A stretch of 64,000 bases of DNA from Citrus sinensis (Eukaryota > Streptophyta > Magnoliopsida > Sapindales > Rutaceae): contig NC_068564.1 in the NCBI RefSeq assembly GCF_022201045.2, forward strand, positions 2,604,001 to 2,668,000, in the 5' to 3' direction. Position numbers and translations under genes: made by a program. The notes under the pieces were generated by a model. That model had not been told where the DNA came from, ran no database searches, and saw only the letters and a list, made by a program, of their open reading frames with translations. Positions within the stretch are counted from its first letter, which is position 1. Each line of letters begins with the position of its first letter. This document shows positions 47,657 to 60,585 of the stretch, piece after piece.

Positions 47657-49779
47657 CTATTTCAATTTAGTATAAAACAGTAATGTAAATCTAATAATAC
47701 AATAGATTTAAAGAGTTAAAACAATTCAAGATTTGTTTGAATGTCCTTGCAACATAATTAAATTACAGCTAAGACTATTTCTATATTACATACCCATTTG
47801 TATAAGAATAATAAATTATTGATCTTATATGCCTTATTACACTATGTATGGTGTAAATCACAAATATAAAATAATCAACAATAATTTTTTTTCAACTTAT
47901 GACCACATATGGCTGAACCCATTCTCCTTTTAATCAATTTTTCCACCACCAACCCATGAACAAGACAAATTAAACACAACTAACAACCACTTATAAAATC
48001 TTGAAAACAAGAAAATCAAAAGTATTTAAAAATTTTATACTTTGATAAAGTAAATAACCTCTTACAAATTCCAATACCAATGGCATATCCCAGCCACCGT
48101 CGATCGTCACCGGTTGGCGGCCTTCTCCGACCACTCATGTTTGTCTTTTTCATGTGTTATATATGCTCTTTGTGTTTATTTCTTTTTGTTCTAGCAACTG
48201 GGAATAAGGGAGTGGAGTGAAAAATGCTTTGATTGTTAATGTGAGAGAAAGAAATCTCCATTACTTTTTTTGTGATAGAAAAAGAGAAATTCACTTTTTT
48301 ATACAATAGATATTGTGTGTAATCGGATAATACGATTATCCAATGGATTTCAAACAATTTTTTATTGTTACTTGATTTTTTTTAGATTTTTAGCATGTCT
48401 TTTACATTTTTGCCCTCAAATACTAACGTTATATGTGTATGTATACTAACGGCAGGGGAGGTAAGTGATAATACAATTAATCTTCATCTAACTGAAATTA
48501 TATCAAACCTCAAGGGAGGTTTCTAAAATTAGCCTTTAGGAGAATGGCACTCTCTATAAATTGTTTTTACTACTTTGGGTCTATTATAAATTTATAATAT
48601 TTATACTTCACATTTGGTGTCAAAATCTAAAGAGAAAAAAAATATTGTTGAAGGAAAAATATGACCTTTTAACTTATAAATTGATATTAGATAAAATTTA
48701 TCATGCGTACAAATAAAAACTGATTAATTTATATGTTATAAAGTCACATTTATCCTTCGACAGTGTTGTCCTTTCATTAATATTTTTATAATATACGTTA
48801 TAAATTCAATAGATTCTTTAACCAATTAAAAAAAAAAGGATTTTCGCATTATTAACATATTGGCTTTATTTTATTATGCTGTAATAATGACAATGAGTAA
48901 AAATAGTAACGTCAGAGTGATTTATGAGTTTGAATAAGAGATTCAGAACAAATTACCAAATCATTGCATATTTTTTAACAACACTGATCTAAAAGACATA
49001 TCTCACCACTTATTTATGAGTTTAAATCAGAAATTTAGAATATATATCACATTGTTTTATGTACTTTTCTTTATTTGAAGCAATGTCATACTTAGAAAAG
49101 TGTTGTGGTCTTCATTTAGTCTTCATACACAAATGATTAAATGTTCAATAAATAATAGATAACATAACAAAGGGTCGTGTCTATTCTTATCCGATAATGT
49201 GAAATTTAATAATACAATAATTTTTTGTTCACACGTCATTTTGTAAAGTACTCGGTATGTATTTGCATAACTTATATGTCAAATGTTTATATTTTTTACA
49301 AGTTCATCTATAATTAAATTATAGGATATAAATTTAGTTAACTTAAACAAAATTTTTATTAAAATCTTTCGATTGGACAGCACCCACCCAAAAACCTTTA
49401 TTCAGTGATTTTTATACAATGAATGTTAATAATCACATTTGCACTTGAATTAAACCTTATGTAAAGATATATTTTGCGTGCTAATTGGCTAGATAAATTC
49501 TTAATTACACATGAGGATTTAAGGCAGCGGATGGACTAATGTTGTGTCATCATATATCCAGTAAGGGTTCACAAAGTCATTAACAAAGAGTGTTCGTTCA
49601 GCACTTCAGCATGTCATAGCTGTCGGTTCTGGGTCATAGCGGCCCATGAATTATTTTATGGGCTTGGCCTATGATTTGATAATTACAAGCCCATTTAACT
49701 GTGCACGCATGACTCAAAAGTTTTGAGGGTTTTCTTTTTTGTTTGTGCTTTTGTCTTAAAGTTAAACAATAAGATCAGG
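47657..49779. other. AT-rich intergenic DNA
   Basis: About 2.1 kb with no recognisable gene, RNA gene or element end. Confidence 0.5.
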
Positions 49780-49904
49780 CTACGGTGCAACTGTAGCACC
49801 GTGCCACAGTTGCATTTAGCCGTTGGATGCAGTTAGATTGGTGAGATCCATTAGTATCCAACGGCTAGATGCAACTGTGGCACGGTGCCACAGTTGCACA
49901 TAAG
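49780..49904. mobile_element. Small palindromic element, copy 2
   Basis: 125 bp. Left CTACGGTGCAACTGTAGCAC and inverted right CTTATGTGCAACTGTGGCAC both lead into CGTGCCACAGTTGCA. The centre repeats GCCGTTGGAT and ATCCAACGGC. Nearly perfect hairpin, related to 32697-32812. Confidence 0.65.
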
Positions 49905-50302
49905 GTTTCCCCTAAACAATAACCATTTTTTGGACTTATACGCAAAAGTAGCATTTTGTGGAAAATTATTCAAGAAATACTTGGCAAGGGAGATTGGACA
50001 CTTTTCATCCCTCTTAATAAATTAATTTTCCTATTTAGGCTTCTTATAAATTCTTATTATTTTATTAATTTTGTCATTAGTTCAAGTATTAGAGCATTAA
50101 CGAAAAAAACACTTAAAAAGAGAGCCACTAATAATTTTTTTATATAGTCGAGATTAATTGAACGAACATTAAATTATTGATTTTTTTAGCTTTTAAATCA
50201 CTAATATCACATCAATGATCACTCTTAATCAAATGGGCATTGATGTAACCACTGAACAAATCCAAGGCCGCAAGAAAATAACATGATGAGCTGTTATATA
50301 GA

Positions 50303-50434
50303 TGTGTGTGTGTGTGTGTGTGTGTGAGGGAGTAGCTTGGAAGTAACAACAGCACCACTTCGACTGTTTCCTTCAACCAACAACTACATCGCCATAATGA
50401 CAACAAAGATGATATGTTTTATTCATTTTACATA

Positions 50435-50469
<35 letters not shown>
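50303..50469. repeat. Two (TG)n microsatellites
   Basis: (TG)12 at 50303-50326 and (GT)16 at 50438-50469, separated by about 110 bp of unique sequence. Cysteine/valine frames across them are artefacts. Confidence 0.9.
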
Positions 50470-50471
<2 letters not shown>

Positions 50472-50789
50472 GTCTCCAAACTCACCAACTCCACGTATAT
50501 TACGATTATGATGGCTGGGTACAGTCTCTTTTGGATCTACTACAAGCTTCTCCGTTGCGTCCTCTTTTTGTATTCTTCACCGCGTTTGAGTTTTACGTTG
50601 CTGACGCGTTGAAACGACAACAGCATATATATGAAAAGTGAAAACGAGTGTTGATAGGTCGCACTCGGTCGTGCTAATATTCTAAAGCAGTGGTATAACA
50701 TATATATTTTGAAAGGAGATCAATTCCCTGTAATTCTCAATAGGGCAAAAACATAAAAAAAGAGGCTAGGTTCGCACAAATACACGCGA

Positions 50790-50810
50790 CCCCCACAGTC
50801 GTGGTGGGGG
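50790..50810. repeat. Short G/C-rich hairpin
   Basis: CCCCCAC and GTGGGGG are separated by seven bases, in a locally GC-rich 150-bp patch. There is no U-run, so it is not a simple terminator. Role unknown. Confidence 0.5.
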
Positions 50811-52160
50811 AGGGGTTCCCTTCGCGCATGAGTTATTGGGCAGCTAGTAAATAAATTCTTGGAAGGCTTCTTGGAAAGTTTTGGGGGGAGGGAAGGGGGA
50901 ATGAGTTCTTGTGCGCTCAGATAATAGATTCTTGGAATGGGTTCTTGTTTTGGGTTTAGCTTCATGTGACCTTTTAATGCGCTTGTTAACATGTTATATT
51001 TGGTTTCAATAAATAAACTAACTTGTATTTTTTTTTCTTCTAAATAATGTAAGATATTGATATTTTAAAATACTTATTGAAATCTCTAACAGACGCCACC
51101 ATTTACTGTATGATAGGTAATTATGCACGAAAATTCTTCAAAGATTCAAGTTCTTGTAACGTGACTTCTTAAGGATTTTGTGACATTGAATAATGATCTT
51201 AATCTTTATAATGAAAAACATTTACATATAGTATATTTCTATCTAAATTCTTGTTAGTGCTGATCACAAGCTTTAATTATTTTAGCTAGTAGTATTAGTA
51301 TTAGACTGTTAGTTGCTATTGACTAAAAGATCGAGCTTTAAAAAGGACAAGCACTAGCACAATTAGTAAATTGAAAAGTTGAGAATAAAGATGTGAAAAT
51401 GATCGACGAATTAGTGAGTTGGGTCGGCTTGCTAAGTACGATATGGGAATCAAGAAAAGTTGTAGAGATTTCCAAAAATTAAAAAAAAAAAAAAGAAAGA
51501 AGAAAAGATAAGCATTAATCGCTTTTTCTTTTTTGCTTTTTATCGATATGCTATTTTCTAAGCATATAATCTAATCTTAATTGGTCTGTTATTTCTTGTT
51601 AGATCATAGATGGGGGAATAAATTTCTTATTTTTTATTTTTTCAGACATTGCATAATTATTCTCTGTATACTTCTATAGAAAGTAGGAAAAAAACACAAA
51701 AGCAAAACTCTCTTCTCACAATAAGATTATCAAGAAGAAAAGTTTAAGTAACATGATTTTAATATGACACAAGTCAATAAAATCATGTTGTGTGTTTTAA
51801 AGTCTCCTATTACTAATTTTCTTTTTAAGATTAGTTAACTCCAAAATAAATATACACGTGACACGGCTTTATTAAATGGTAAAAACTCGAGTATTATAAA
51901 TTTTTAGGAGGAAAAATCAGGTAAAATAATTTTAATGAGATTATTCAATAAAATTATACTTTTAATTGTTAGTATCATTCTCTTAATTAGTTAACTTTAA
52001 AACAAATACGTACGTGACATAATTTTATTAGATTGGTGTATGAATCACGTGATGTACATGAATTAATTCATTGAAGATGGCTTAAGCAATCTCCTGTAAT
52101 AGAAAGATGTGGGAACAAAGAATTGCCTTTAATAAATATTTCTACCAACATGGCGTGATG
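50811..52160. other. AT-rich intergenic DNA upstream of the rhomboid gene
   Basis: No gene, RNA gene or transposon end recognised. Confidence 0.5.
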
Positions 52161-52507
52161 TCATATTCAATGATTTGAAAATTAGGTGGGATTTCATTTT
52201 TAAATTCTAATCTACATGTAAAATTATTATAGGCGAGGAAGAAAGAAGAAGACCGTGTGAAGACTGAGATATTTTTCAATTTCTATTGCCAATTAAAATC
52301 TCATAAATCATTATCATTTTTTTTTTCTTTTATCTTGGACTAAAATTGACCCACCATCGTTTAAAACGCGGCAATGTCGGTTTCAAATAACCGCGAAACG
52401 TAAACTTCCAGTTTAGTGGAAAGGAAACCAACTGAAAAGCATGGGATCTGATAACCCGCTGCTACAAAACCCCACTGAATTTGCAGTGAAAAAGAACCAA
52501 CCAAATT

Positions 52508-52551
52508 CGGCCACGTCAACATTCCACTGTCTTCGTCAACGTGGCGCACAC
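52508..52551. promoter_or_regulatory. Paired ACGT motifs upstream of the rhomboid gene
   Basis: GCCACGTCAAC and GTCAACGTGGCGC form an inverted pair of CCACGT/ACGTGG bZIP-type sites, about 250 bp before the start codon of the rhomboid gene. Likely promoter or leader sites, by motif only. Confidence 0.4.
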
Positions 52552-52765
52552 ATATTGGCTTGCTCGTAAAGCAGCATCACGAAAACAAGAACCAACCGGA
52601 GGTTTCGTCTGTGCTTTACTGCGACGGTTACAAAAACCTCAAATGAAAACTCTCTCACTTTCTAAAAAAGGGGGTCCTCAATTAAACCCTTTCACCAGCT
52701 CGTTTGCAAATCATTTAACATCATCATCATCGTTCATCACCATTTTTACGCAAAGAAACAAATAG
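52541..52765 (+). other. Upstream open reading frame before the rhomboid gene
   Basis: A 74-codon ATG-started frame ends 25 bp before the rhomboid start at 52791. It has no recognisable similarity. If the transcript begins upstream of it, it could reduce translation of the main frame. Confidence 0.35.
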
Positions 52766-52790
52766 TTTGATCAGTTGAAAGCAAAAAAGC

Positions 52791-54992
52791 ATGTCCGGGC
52801 AAGACATCGAGAGAGGGCAAAGAGCGAACAAGAACAGAACAGGCAGCAGCAGCAACAACAACAACGGTGCCCACCTTCCATCACCAACGTATCTGATCGA
52901 AGACACAGAGACCCAATGGACTTCTTGGCTCGTTCCCATGTTTGTTGTTGCTAATGTTGCCGTCTTCATTGTTGTCATGTACATCAACGATTGTCCAAAG
53001 CATGATCAAGCGTTTAAAGGCAAGTGCGTGGCAAGGTTCTTGGGGCGGTTCTCGTTTGAGCCTTTGAGAAAGAATCCTCTTTTTGGTCCCTCTTCTCACA
53101 CGTAAGTGCTTTTTAAAATTTTATTTTTCATTACCCATTTCGTTTCCTGGTTTTATTTTTATTTGCTGATGAAATTTGGTAGAACTTTGTTTGCTCGTTG
53201 TGTTGATGCTTTCGTGTTTATTATTTTGGGAATTTGTATATAGAGGTTAATTTGGAATGAATTATGGTAACTTGATGTGTTAATTTCATTGATCTTTGAT
53301 TAATCAAGTGTTCTGTTGTCAAACTAACTCTGGTTATGGTATTTAGGTGCCCGAATCGTAAACTTAACTATGTGTCTAGAGGTTTTGTTTTTGGAAAATG
53401 AAACCTGGTAGCCTTTGGCGTTAATATTAGATACTTGTTTGCTAATTGAATTCCAGTCTAAAAGTAAGTCGTTATTTGGTTATAATTTGAGGTTATCAGT
53501 GTCTTGATATTTTATGCTTTCATTGATTCATTGCTTTGTGGGTGAAAAGTTGGTGGATCTGGTGAGAAAGATGGAGCTTTGAGTTATTTGGAGGTTCTTC
53601 TTTTTCTATATGCCATTATTTTGCTTTCCATTCGTGGCCGAGAAAGAAAGTAATTGAATATATTCTTTTCCTTGTTTTGAAGATTGGAGAAATTGGGTGG
53701 TCTTGAATGGACCAAAGTGGTGCAAAAACATCAAGGATGGAGGCTTATCACTTGTATCTGGTTGCACGCCGGTATTATTCATCTCCTCGTAAACATGCTA
53801 TGCCTGGTTTTCATTGGTATTCGCCTTGAACAGCAATTTGGGTTCGGTATGTTGCTCTTTCATGCTATTTAAAATGCAAATGATTAATTTTTTTTTTTTA
53901 ATTTTTGAGCTTAATTTAGTCTATTTGACGTCTCTTGTTACGATGGGACAGTGCGGATTGGAGTTATTTACCTGTTATCTGGATTCGGTGGGAGTGTTCT
54001 TTCCTGCCTATTTATTCGAAACAGCATCTCTGTTGGTGCCTCCGGTGCACTTTTTGGGCTTCTGGGAGCAATGCTTTCAGAACTACTTACTAACTGGAGT
54101 CTTTATACCAACAAGGTGAGTGAGGCCAGCTGTTGTCTGCACATTTTACTTTGCTTATACTACTATTATTGCTAGTTCTTGTGCTGTAGGTTGGGATACA
54201 CAGTTTTTCATGCTTACTCCTTTAGATGATGTTGTTTTGTAGGCTGCAGCCTTGATTACTCTTTTGGTCATCATTGCAATTAATCTCGCTATAGGAATTC
54301 TGCCGCATGTTGATAATTTCGCTCACATTGGTGGATTTCTCACTGGGTTCTTCCTTGGTTTTGTCTTGTTGCCCCGTCCTCGGTACGGATGGCTTGATGG
54401 CAGGAACCTTCCTGGAAGTGCCGCCATAAAATCCAAGTATAAGACACATCAATACGTGTTATGGCTGGTCTCTCTGGTTCTACTAATTGCAGGGTGAGTG
54501 ACTCCTAATAATTGCATTTTCATAGGAGAAAGCATCATCTGAATACCAACAGCACAATACAAATTATATATAAGTAATGATTTTATGAAATTCTGAAGTG
54601 GTTTGCCGGGGTCCTAGGCAGATTATGATTGCTGAGGAAAAGGGGAACATAATTGTATCTCATAATGCCTCGTTATAGAAGTTGTGGGCCATGAATTCAT
54701 TGTCCCGACTCCCAGTTCTTGGCAATCAGAATGTAGAGACCCCGTGTAAAATTATTTTTAATCATTTGGTATTGGAAGATGATATCTGCAAGAGAAAGGT
54801 TGCGAACGAAGCCATTTTAAAGTTCCGGGTACTGACTACTGAGTGGTTTAATTATTATTCTGGCTTAATTGCAGATTAACAGTTGCACTGGTGATGCTCT
54901 TCCGGGGAGAGAATGGTAATGATCGTTGCAGATGGTGTCACTACATGAGCTGCGTTCCCACCTCCAGTTGGAATTGCGAAGGAAATGTGTAG
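52791..54992 (+). CDS. Rhomboid-like intramembrane serine protease (RBL family)
   Basis: Five exons: 52791-53101, 53683-53846, 53952-54115, 54243-54493 and 54875-54992. They join in frame to 335 residues. The N-terminal cytosolic segment contains an asparagine run, and a first membrane segment is [18 protein letters not shown]. The rhomboid core has the WR motif ([14 protein letters not shown]), HLLVNM with histidine and asparagine at about 137 and 141, catalytic serine 189 in GASGALFG, and catalytic histidine 241 in HIGGFLTGF. These enzymes cut transmembrane proteins within the bilayer, usually in the secretory pathway. The cysteine-rich tail ([17 protein letters not shown]) is typical of the RBL1-RBL4 plant clade. 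All active-site residues are present, so it should be active. Gene order suggests an RBL3 counterpart. Confidence 0.93.
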
Positions 54993-55213
54993 ATTGCAAT
55001 TGCTAGCTCTACGTTCACATGTAAATGCATGCATAGTTATAGCTTAGAAGCTGGATTTCTTCATGCTTGATTCTTTATCATGATTTTAAACTCGGGAGAC
55101 CACCTTTGTAGTTGCTTTTACTTTCGGCGTTTTGCCATCGTAATAGAATTATTGCGTGTATACTTTAGCTTTCTTTCTCTTAACGCATTTGAGTACGACA
55201 AGTAAACAACAGC

Positions 55214-56372
55214 CAGTGGCGGACCTGCACGTGGGCTAGACCGGGCCGTAGCCCGGTCTAGTTTAGAAAAAATGATTTACACCCCTTACTTTTTTAATAA
55301 TTTAGTAAAATAATAGAGTTTTCATTTTATTTTCATATATGTCCCTAACTCAACTACCTTATATTTTCATCAATTTAGTATAACAATAGAATTTTCATTT
55401 TATATTTAAATATGTCCCTAACTCAATTACCCATATATTTTCATTAATTTTATATAATAATAAAGTTTTTATTTTATTTATAAATATGTCCCTAAGTCAA
55501 TTATATTATTTTCAATTGAAATTAGTGACTTATTTTATAAAATGATTAACTTATATATTTATTGAATAGATTGAAAACATTAGGGTGTTAAAATTTTATT
55601 GCTGCCTTAATTTATTTTAAAAAGCTTCTAATTAAAAAATATATATGTCAATATAATATAACATCATCACTAGACTTAAAAATACTTACATAAATAAGAT
55701 ATATTAGCAATTATCAATATTTTCATAAAATTTTAATGTGAATTTTCAGATTTTATTTATTAGTTATATTAACTAAGAGAACAAGTTAGAAAATAAAATT
55801 TGGATATTTTAAGAGCTTTTAATAGAAGAATCACCAACTTCTAGTTCTTTAAAGAAAGATAGAGTATCTGACAAAGAAACAACTGTACCCAAATATCTTT
55901 TTGCTGAATTGAGTTTAGTTTATTTATTGAAACTTTTGACTAAAAATACTTTTACAATTTGAAAGGATGAATAAATTTTAATTATTTAATTTATTAAGTC
56001 GAGTAATTTAGTACTTCACTTCAAGCATAAAAGTTTTACTTGTAATTTTTAATTGATTGTAATTACATGTATTGATCTATTTTAATTTAAAATTCTTAAT
56101 TGATTTTTTAATCTTTATATAATTATAAGTTATATAGGTTGCAATGTCAAATTCTATAATTAAAAAATAATATTTTCATATTTGAGTTGGCTTTTGTTTT
56201 CTACTCTTTTTTATAATTATTTTTGTTTATAGTACATATTTAGAAAGATAAATTTCTTGGTATTTCTCCTTATTTAATATACTTATTTCTACTTATAAAT
56301 TTTTATGTTCGCTTCAAAATATAAATTTTAAAATTTAGTCCGGAGTAATATTAAATCCTGGATCCGCCCTTG
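55214..56372. mobile_element. Non-autonomous hAT element, 1,159 bp
   Basis: Ends CAGTGGCGGACC and, inverted, CAAGGGCGGATCC. A perfect 8-bp duplication ACAACAGC flanks it at 55206-55213 and 56373-56380. The interior is AT-rich and non-coding. It begins about 220 bp after the rhomboid stop codon, so it may lie in or near that gene's 3' end. Confidence 0.85.
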
Positions 56373-56543
56373 ACAACAGCTGCATAGCAGAAGACCAGAA
56401 GTTACTCCAATTAGTGAATTTTTGAAAAAAAAAATTACAAAAAAGTAATGATGAGATGTTTTATGATTGTAAAATTCAAAAATTGAGAAATTATTTACGG
56501 GTCATTATTTTAATGGAATTAAAAGTTCCGTTAAAAAAGAACA

Positions 56544-56617
56544 TGGCGTCGCCCGGACTCGAACCGGAGACCTTCAGTGTGTTAGACTGACGTGATAACC
56601 AACTACACCACGACACC
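56544..56617 (-). tRNA. tRNA-Val with anticodon AAC
   Basis: 74 nt. The acceptor stem GGTGTCG pairs with CGACGCC (one G-U pair) with discriminator A. The D-arm holds GTAGTTGGTTATCAC. The anticodon arm is TCAGT-CTAACAC-ACTGA, giving AAC. The T-arm is TCCGG-TTCGAGT-CCGGG. The A box and the GGTTCGAGTCC B box are intact, and no intron is present, so it should be functional. Confidence 0.95.
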
Positions 56618-56983
56618 ACTTACGTTCTAAGTTAATGCAGAGTAAAAGATAAAGGTCTAAATAAACTATTATTCATGTATATAAACTATTCTTACAAACA
56701 CACAATTCAATTGAACGAAGAAATGTGGAAAATAAATGCAATAAATAAGAAAGCAACATGACAATAACACAGACATGTTTTTGTACATTAGATTAGAGGT
56801 ACCATATTGACTGTAATGTCTTGCTATATGTGCAGGTGCATGACTAGAAACTCATTCAACCTTAGTGAAGGAGCACACACGTTCTTCATTTCCCACCAAC
56901 CCCACTTTAATCAACACTATAAACTTTCCAATTTACTACGCAACTTAATTGAAATTATCAATTTAATGCACTTAATTAATAAA

Positions 56984-57340
56984 ATGCAGTCCCACAAAAC
57001 CCTAATAGCAATTTCAATTTCAGTCTTGCTAACATGGTTGGGCTTGTTCAATTGGGCATTGGCGGAGGTAGACTGCACCACAGTGACAACACTAGTCTCT
57101 TCATGCTCGAGCTTCATCGAGCATGGCTTCCCCGACCCAATGCCCAGCTCACCATGCTGTGAGGGCGTGAACAGCCTTAATGTAATTGCAGATACTACAG
57201 AGAACAAGCAGTCCGTTTGTAGTTGCTTGATGGACCTCATTTCCACTTACAATACCAATGCCACTGCTATTGCTACTCTTCCTGGCTTCTGTGGTGTTGC
57301 TTTGGGCTTCGTCATTGATCCTAACACCGATTGCAGCTAG
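56984..57340 (+). CDS. Type-I-like non-specific lipid transfer protein
   Basis: 118 residues from the start MQSHKTL. Upstream in-frame methionines lack a signal-peptide context, so this start is preferred. A hydrophobic signal peptide (TLIAISISVLLTWLGLF) is likely cut after ALA, and the mature protein begins EVDC. Eight cysteines follow the lipid-transfer pattern C-x9-C-x16-CC-x19-C-x-C-x21-C-x13-C. The second gap is longer than the usual 13. Four disulfides would enclose a lipid-binding cavity. Secreted proteins of this kind carry lipids for cuticle and wall or act in defence. There is no GPI-type hydrophobic tail. It is intronless as drawn. It lies about 370 bp from the tRNA gene. Confidence 0.85.
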   Translation: MQSHKTLIAISISVLLTWLGLFNWALAEVDCTTVTTLVSSCSSFIEHGFPDPMPSSPCCEGVNSLNVIADTTENKQSVCSCLMDLISTYNTNATAIATLPGFCGVALGFVIDPNTDCS

Positions 57341-58098
57341 TATTTCCTTTCTATTCCTCTGTACCTTTTCACTTTTTTTTGTTTTTGTTTTTGTTTTCCA
57401 CAATTATATTACAATATACTGATATTGAAATTCAGGGCCCTTCCTGAGCCTCTAATTTTCATACCATTGTCGATTAAGAGTCTGTCGACTGTAGTTTAGA
57501 AATCTATGACTAACAAGGGAGAAATGAGTCTCCATGGGAACTCAAATCATTGCCTTCTATGACAACAATGTTATTTTCTGGGATAGGCAAAACACCAAAA
57601 CATTCTGGTTGCGGTAAAAATGGTCTTTTGCTTTCCTGGCCCAAGCAAAACAATATTTTTTGCTCCAAAGATAGTGTTTAACCAACCGATCAATGAGCCC
57701 AAGTGACTCATACATATTCTTTTGGTTGATCAATTTGCATGTTCGATTGTAACAATTTTATATTTCCTGGTAACATTATTTATTTGATATTTGAAAACTG
57801 ATGCAGCATTCCATGAAGTGGGCCGGAATCAAAGACATGAAGTTGGTATAGGGAAGATACGCATGTTCACATGGGAGATCAAATAAGGATCCTTTCGATC
57901 TTCAGCTGCAAAGAAGGGGAGCTGGCCATTAATGTAATTTTATTTTTCAAACAGAAATAACCCTAATGAGTCGCTAAAACTGTAGCTCCTATTATAACTG
58001 AACTTGATACTGTTGTCAATTTTGCTAGCTTATTGATTTTACCCACCAACTTAAGTTTCGAACATTCTTAATACGTAACATGAAATACACACGTTGGG
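57341..58098. other. 3' flank of the lipid transfer gene
   Basis: The first part probably contains the 3' untranslated region. T-runs occur near 57372. Beyond that I recognise nothing. Confidence 0.5.
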
Positions 58099-58106
58099 TT
58101 GCATAC

Positions 58107-59655
58107 TAAGGTTGGGCAAAAATTTCGATCCGACCCAGCCTGATTTGATTCGGAAAAATTAGGTTAAGATAAGATCATATTGAAGACAATATTTGATATG
58201 ATGTAATTTTGTCAACCCGATCGAATCATGATCGGATTGGGTGAACTGAAAACCCAATCGGGTTAGCTTCAAAAAAAAAAATTAAAAATTAAAAAGCAAA
58301 GCTCACAGCCTCACACACTACACACATATGTAGCACACAACAGCGTCTCTCACCCTCAAGTCAATAGCAGAATAGCTCAACTTAGAAAATAGAAACACAG
58401 ACACAACCGACACCCAAAGAGCAACGACAACCTCCCTCAACTTCTCATCTCACTCTTAAGAAGACGAGAAACAATAAAACATTCACACATATACGTGGAG
58501 TCTCCACTCTTCACGCTCAGGGTTTGACATACAACACATCATAAAATAAAGTGACAGTCAATCACAAGACGCAGCAATCCGATTTTGCCACAGTTGTTTG
58601 GGAAATAAAATAGGGTGACCATGATCTCTTCCAAGTAAAGTGAGCAAATGGTTGAGCAGACCACCTTGACCAGCAGGCAATTCAGGTGATCTTGAGTAGA
58701 TGAGTTTGAGAAGATATTGAACCAAATCAGCAAAAAGCAAGACTTAGTCAATATGAACCACCAAAGATCTTGTTCGAAAAAATCAGGGTGCTAATTTAAT
58801 CCATTAATGGTTATTGCTATGATCTAAGATCATGGGTTTGAGGTGTTTATGAGGGTTCAACTTTTCTCTCTCTAGTATATTGTTTTTACTCTTTTCACTA
58901 TTAAAGAGTCTTCATCCATCTTTACAAAAGATCAAAAACTATTTATTTTATTTACTCTTATTCTAGTAAACTCATAAATTGACTTGAGCGTTGGAGGATT
59001 CACGTTAGAAAAACTTTTGGCGCCTCTTATTGTTTTTTGTGATTTCAGGTGTTCGCTGGTTATTTACAAGTGGTCGCAGGGCATTCTTGATGATTGGGAA
59101 GTCGTTCCACCACCACATAAATTTAATGCTGATGTAGGGATCTAAGATCGAGTCACTAAGCAACTCAATCAGATTCTGGCATCAACGGCAATCGCCGCCA
59201 ATGCCAACTGAATCTACTGCTCCACGAGGATTGCTGCTAGATCTGCTGTTCACGCCTCCACCATCATCAATTTCCTCCTCCAAGCTCCATCCGAACGCAA
59301 CAAACAGCAACCCAAATTTCCCTTTTGAAGCTTCCAACCTTCAATGGTATATACTATATAGTTGTAATGTGTAATATATTATATATTATATGTTAAATTG
59401 TTAATTAGTAATTGACCCAAAATTTTATTGATCTGATTTCGCTCAACCCGTATTGACCTGAATCCAATTTGAACTGTATCTAATCCAAACTCGATCCGAA
59501 CTGAACTCAACCTAAACTTTTGATTCGATCCGATTGTAATTCAGATCGGATCAGATCGAATTATAGATTTAGGTTAAATTTAGATGAACTTTTGTCCAAC
59601 CCGATCAACTCGAAATATGATCGGATTGATTTGAATATGACTTTGTCCAGTCCTA
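58107..59655. mobile_element. Older hAT-like non-autonomous element
   Basis: 1,549 bp with degenerate inverted ends (TAAGGTTGGGCAAA and, inverted, TAGGACTGGACAAA). It is flanked by TTGCATAC and ATGCATAT, which share six of eight bases. Subterminal GATCGGATT/AACCCGATC repeats resemble those of the element at 14748. The interior has a short PPPHKFNAD peptide reminiscent of LINE RNase H relics. Confidence 0.6.
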
Positions 59656-59663
59656 ATGCATAT

Positions 59664-60585
59664 GTGCGTATGTTCATTAATTATTTGGATTATTTTTTGG
59701 TTTCACGTGGTGCATTTACGGCACATGCATTATATATGCGTTTGATGTTTCTGGTCAGAAATTGACCAAATCTCGCTTCTCTTTCAATGTCCTCAACTGC
59801 CACACAACCATCTGTTTTGCTTGTCATCAAGATTATTCTTCCATTGTATAATCCACTGGCCCTGTAGTTGTGCTGTAGGTATCCAAGGTTAATTAATTTG
59901 GTTTTGTTTTGTTATAGCTTTTAATGTCACTTCGCTGTGTCGCCGGTTCAGACAAAATCCTTTGTGGGGCAAATGGGGCCACCGCAAATCCAACCTCCGT
60001 GAATCTACAGTCGTTATATATACATGCAAATTGGGGTGATAATCGAGATGCCAACCTTCAGTAACTTTGGCTCGTGCAGTTATTTACCAAAAGTGAGCAA
60101 ATAGCAAATGTCGAATCCACTAATTCGCTTATTGTCAGAACAGTGCGATTTCATTTGGTTTGTCTCATTTTCCAAGCGCGTGCAATCCAAAAGTTACGAG
60201 AAAACTCACTTTTAAAACATCCCATCGTGTGACAATTGAAAAACGATGGCTAATTAAGGCAAAACTACAGTGCTTTGGCACCATCAATACATCAAACCAA
60301 GCTTTTCGCTCAGTTTAAGTTTTTTGTCACGACTCAAGTTATGAGTTACATTAAATAGTTTTTACACTCATTAAAATCGTGTAAGCGGCGCTCGATAATG
60401 CTTCTTACTCAAATACAAACTGAAAACTATGTCCATTTTCAACATTGACAATGTTCTTCGCTTGTACAAGATTAAGTTTAATTGTAAGGCAATAGTCATT
60501 TAATTACAACACCAGCAAACTCCCATACACTTGGAAAGCGAAAGCGAAACTTACAAAAGCGAAAAATGAAAGCAAACGTGCAGCA
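59664..60585. other. Spacer 3' of the IQD gene
   Basis: AT-rich. The right-hand part probably includes the 3' untranslated region of the IQD gene, which ends at 60586. No other feature is seen. Confidence 0.5.

Noticed and set aside
50337-50641. Cysteine/valine-rich frames
   Set aside because: They are produced by the (GT)n microsatellite.
57149-57403. Minus frames across the lipid transfer gene
   Set aside because: They are antisense shadows of the eight-cysteine coding sequence.
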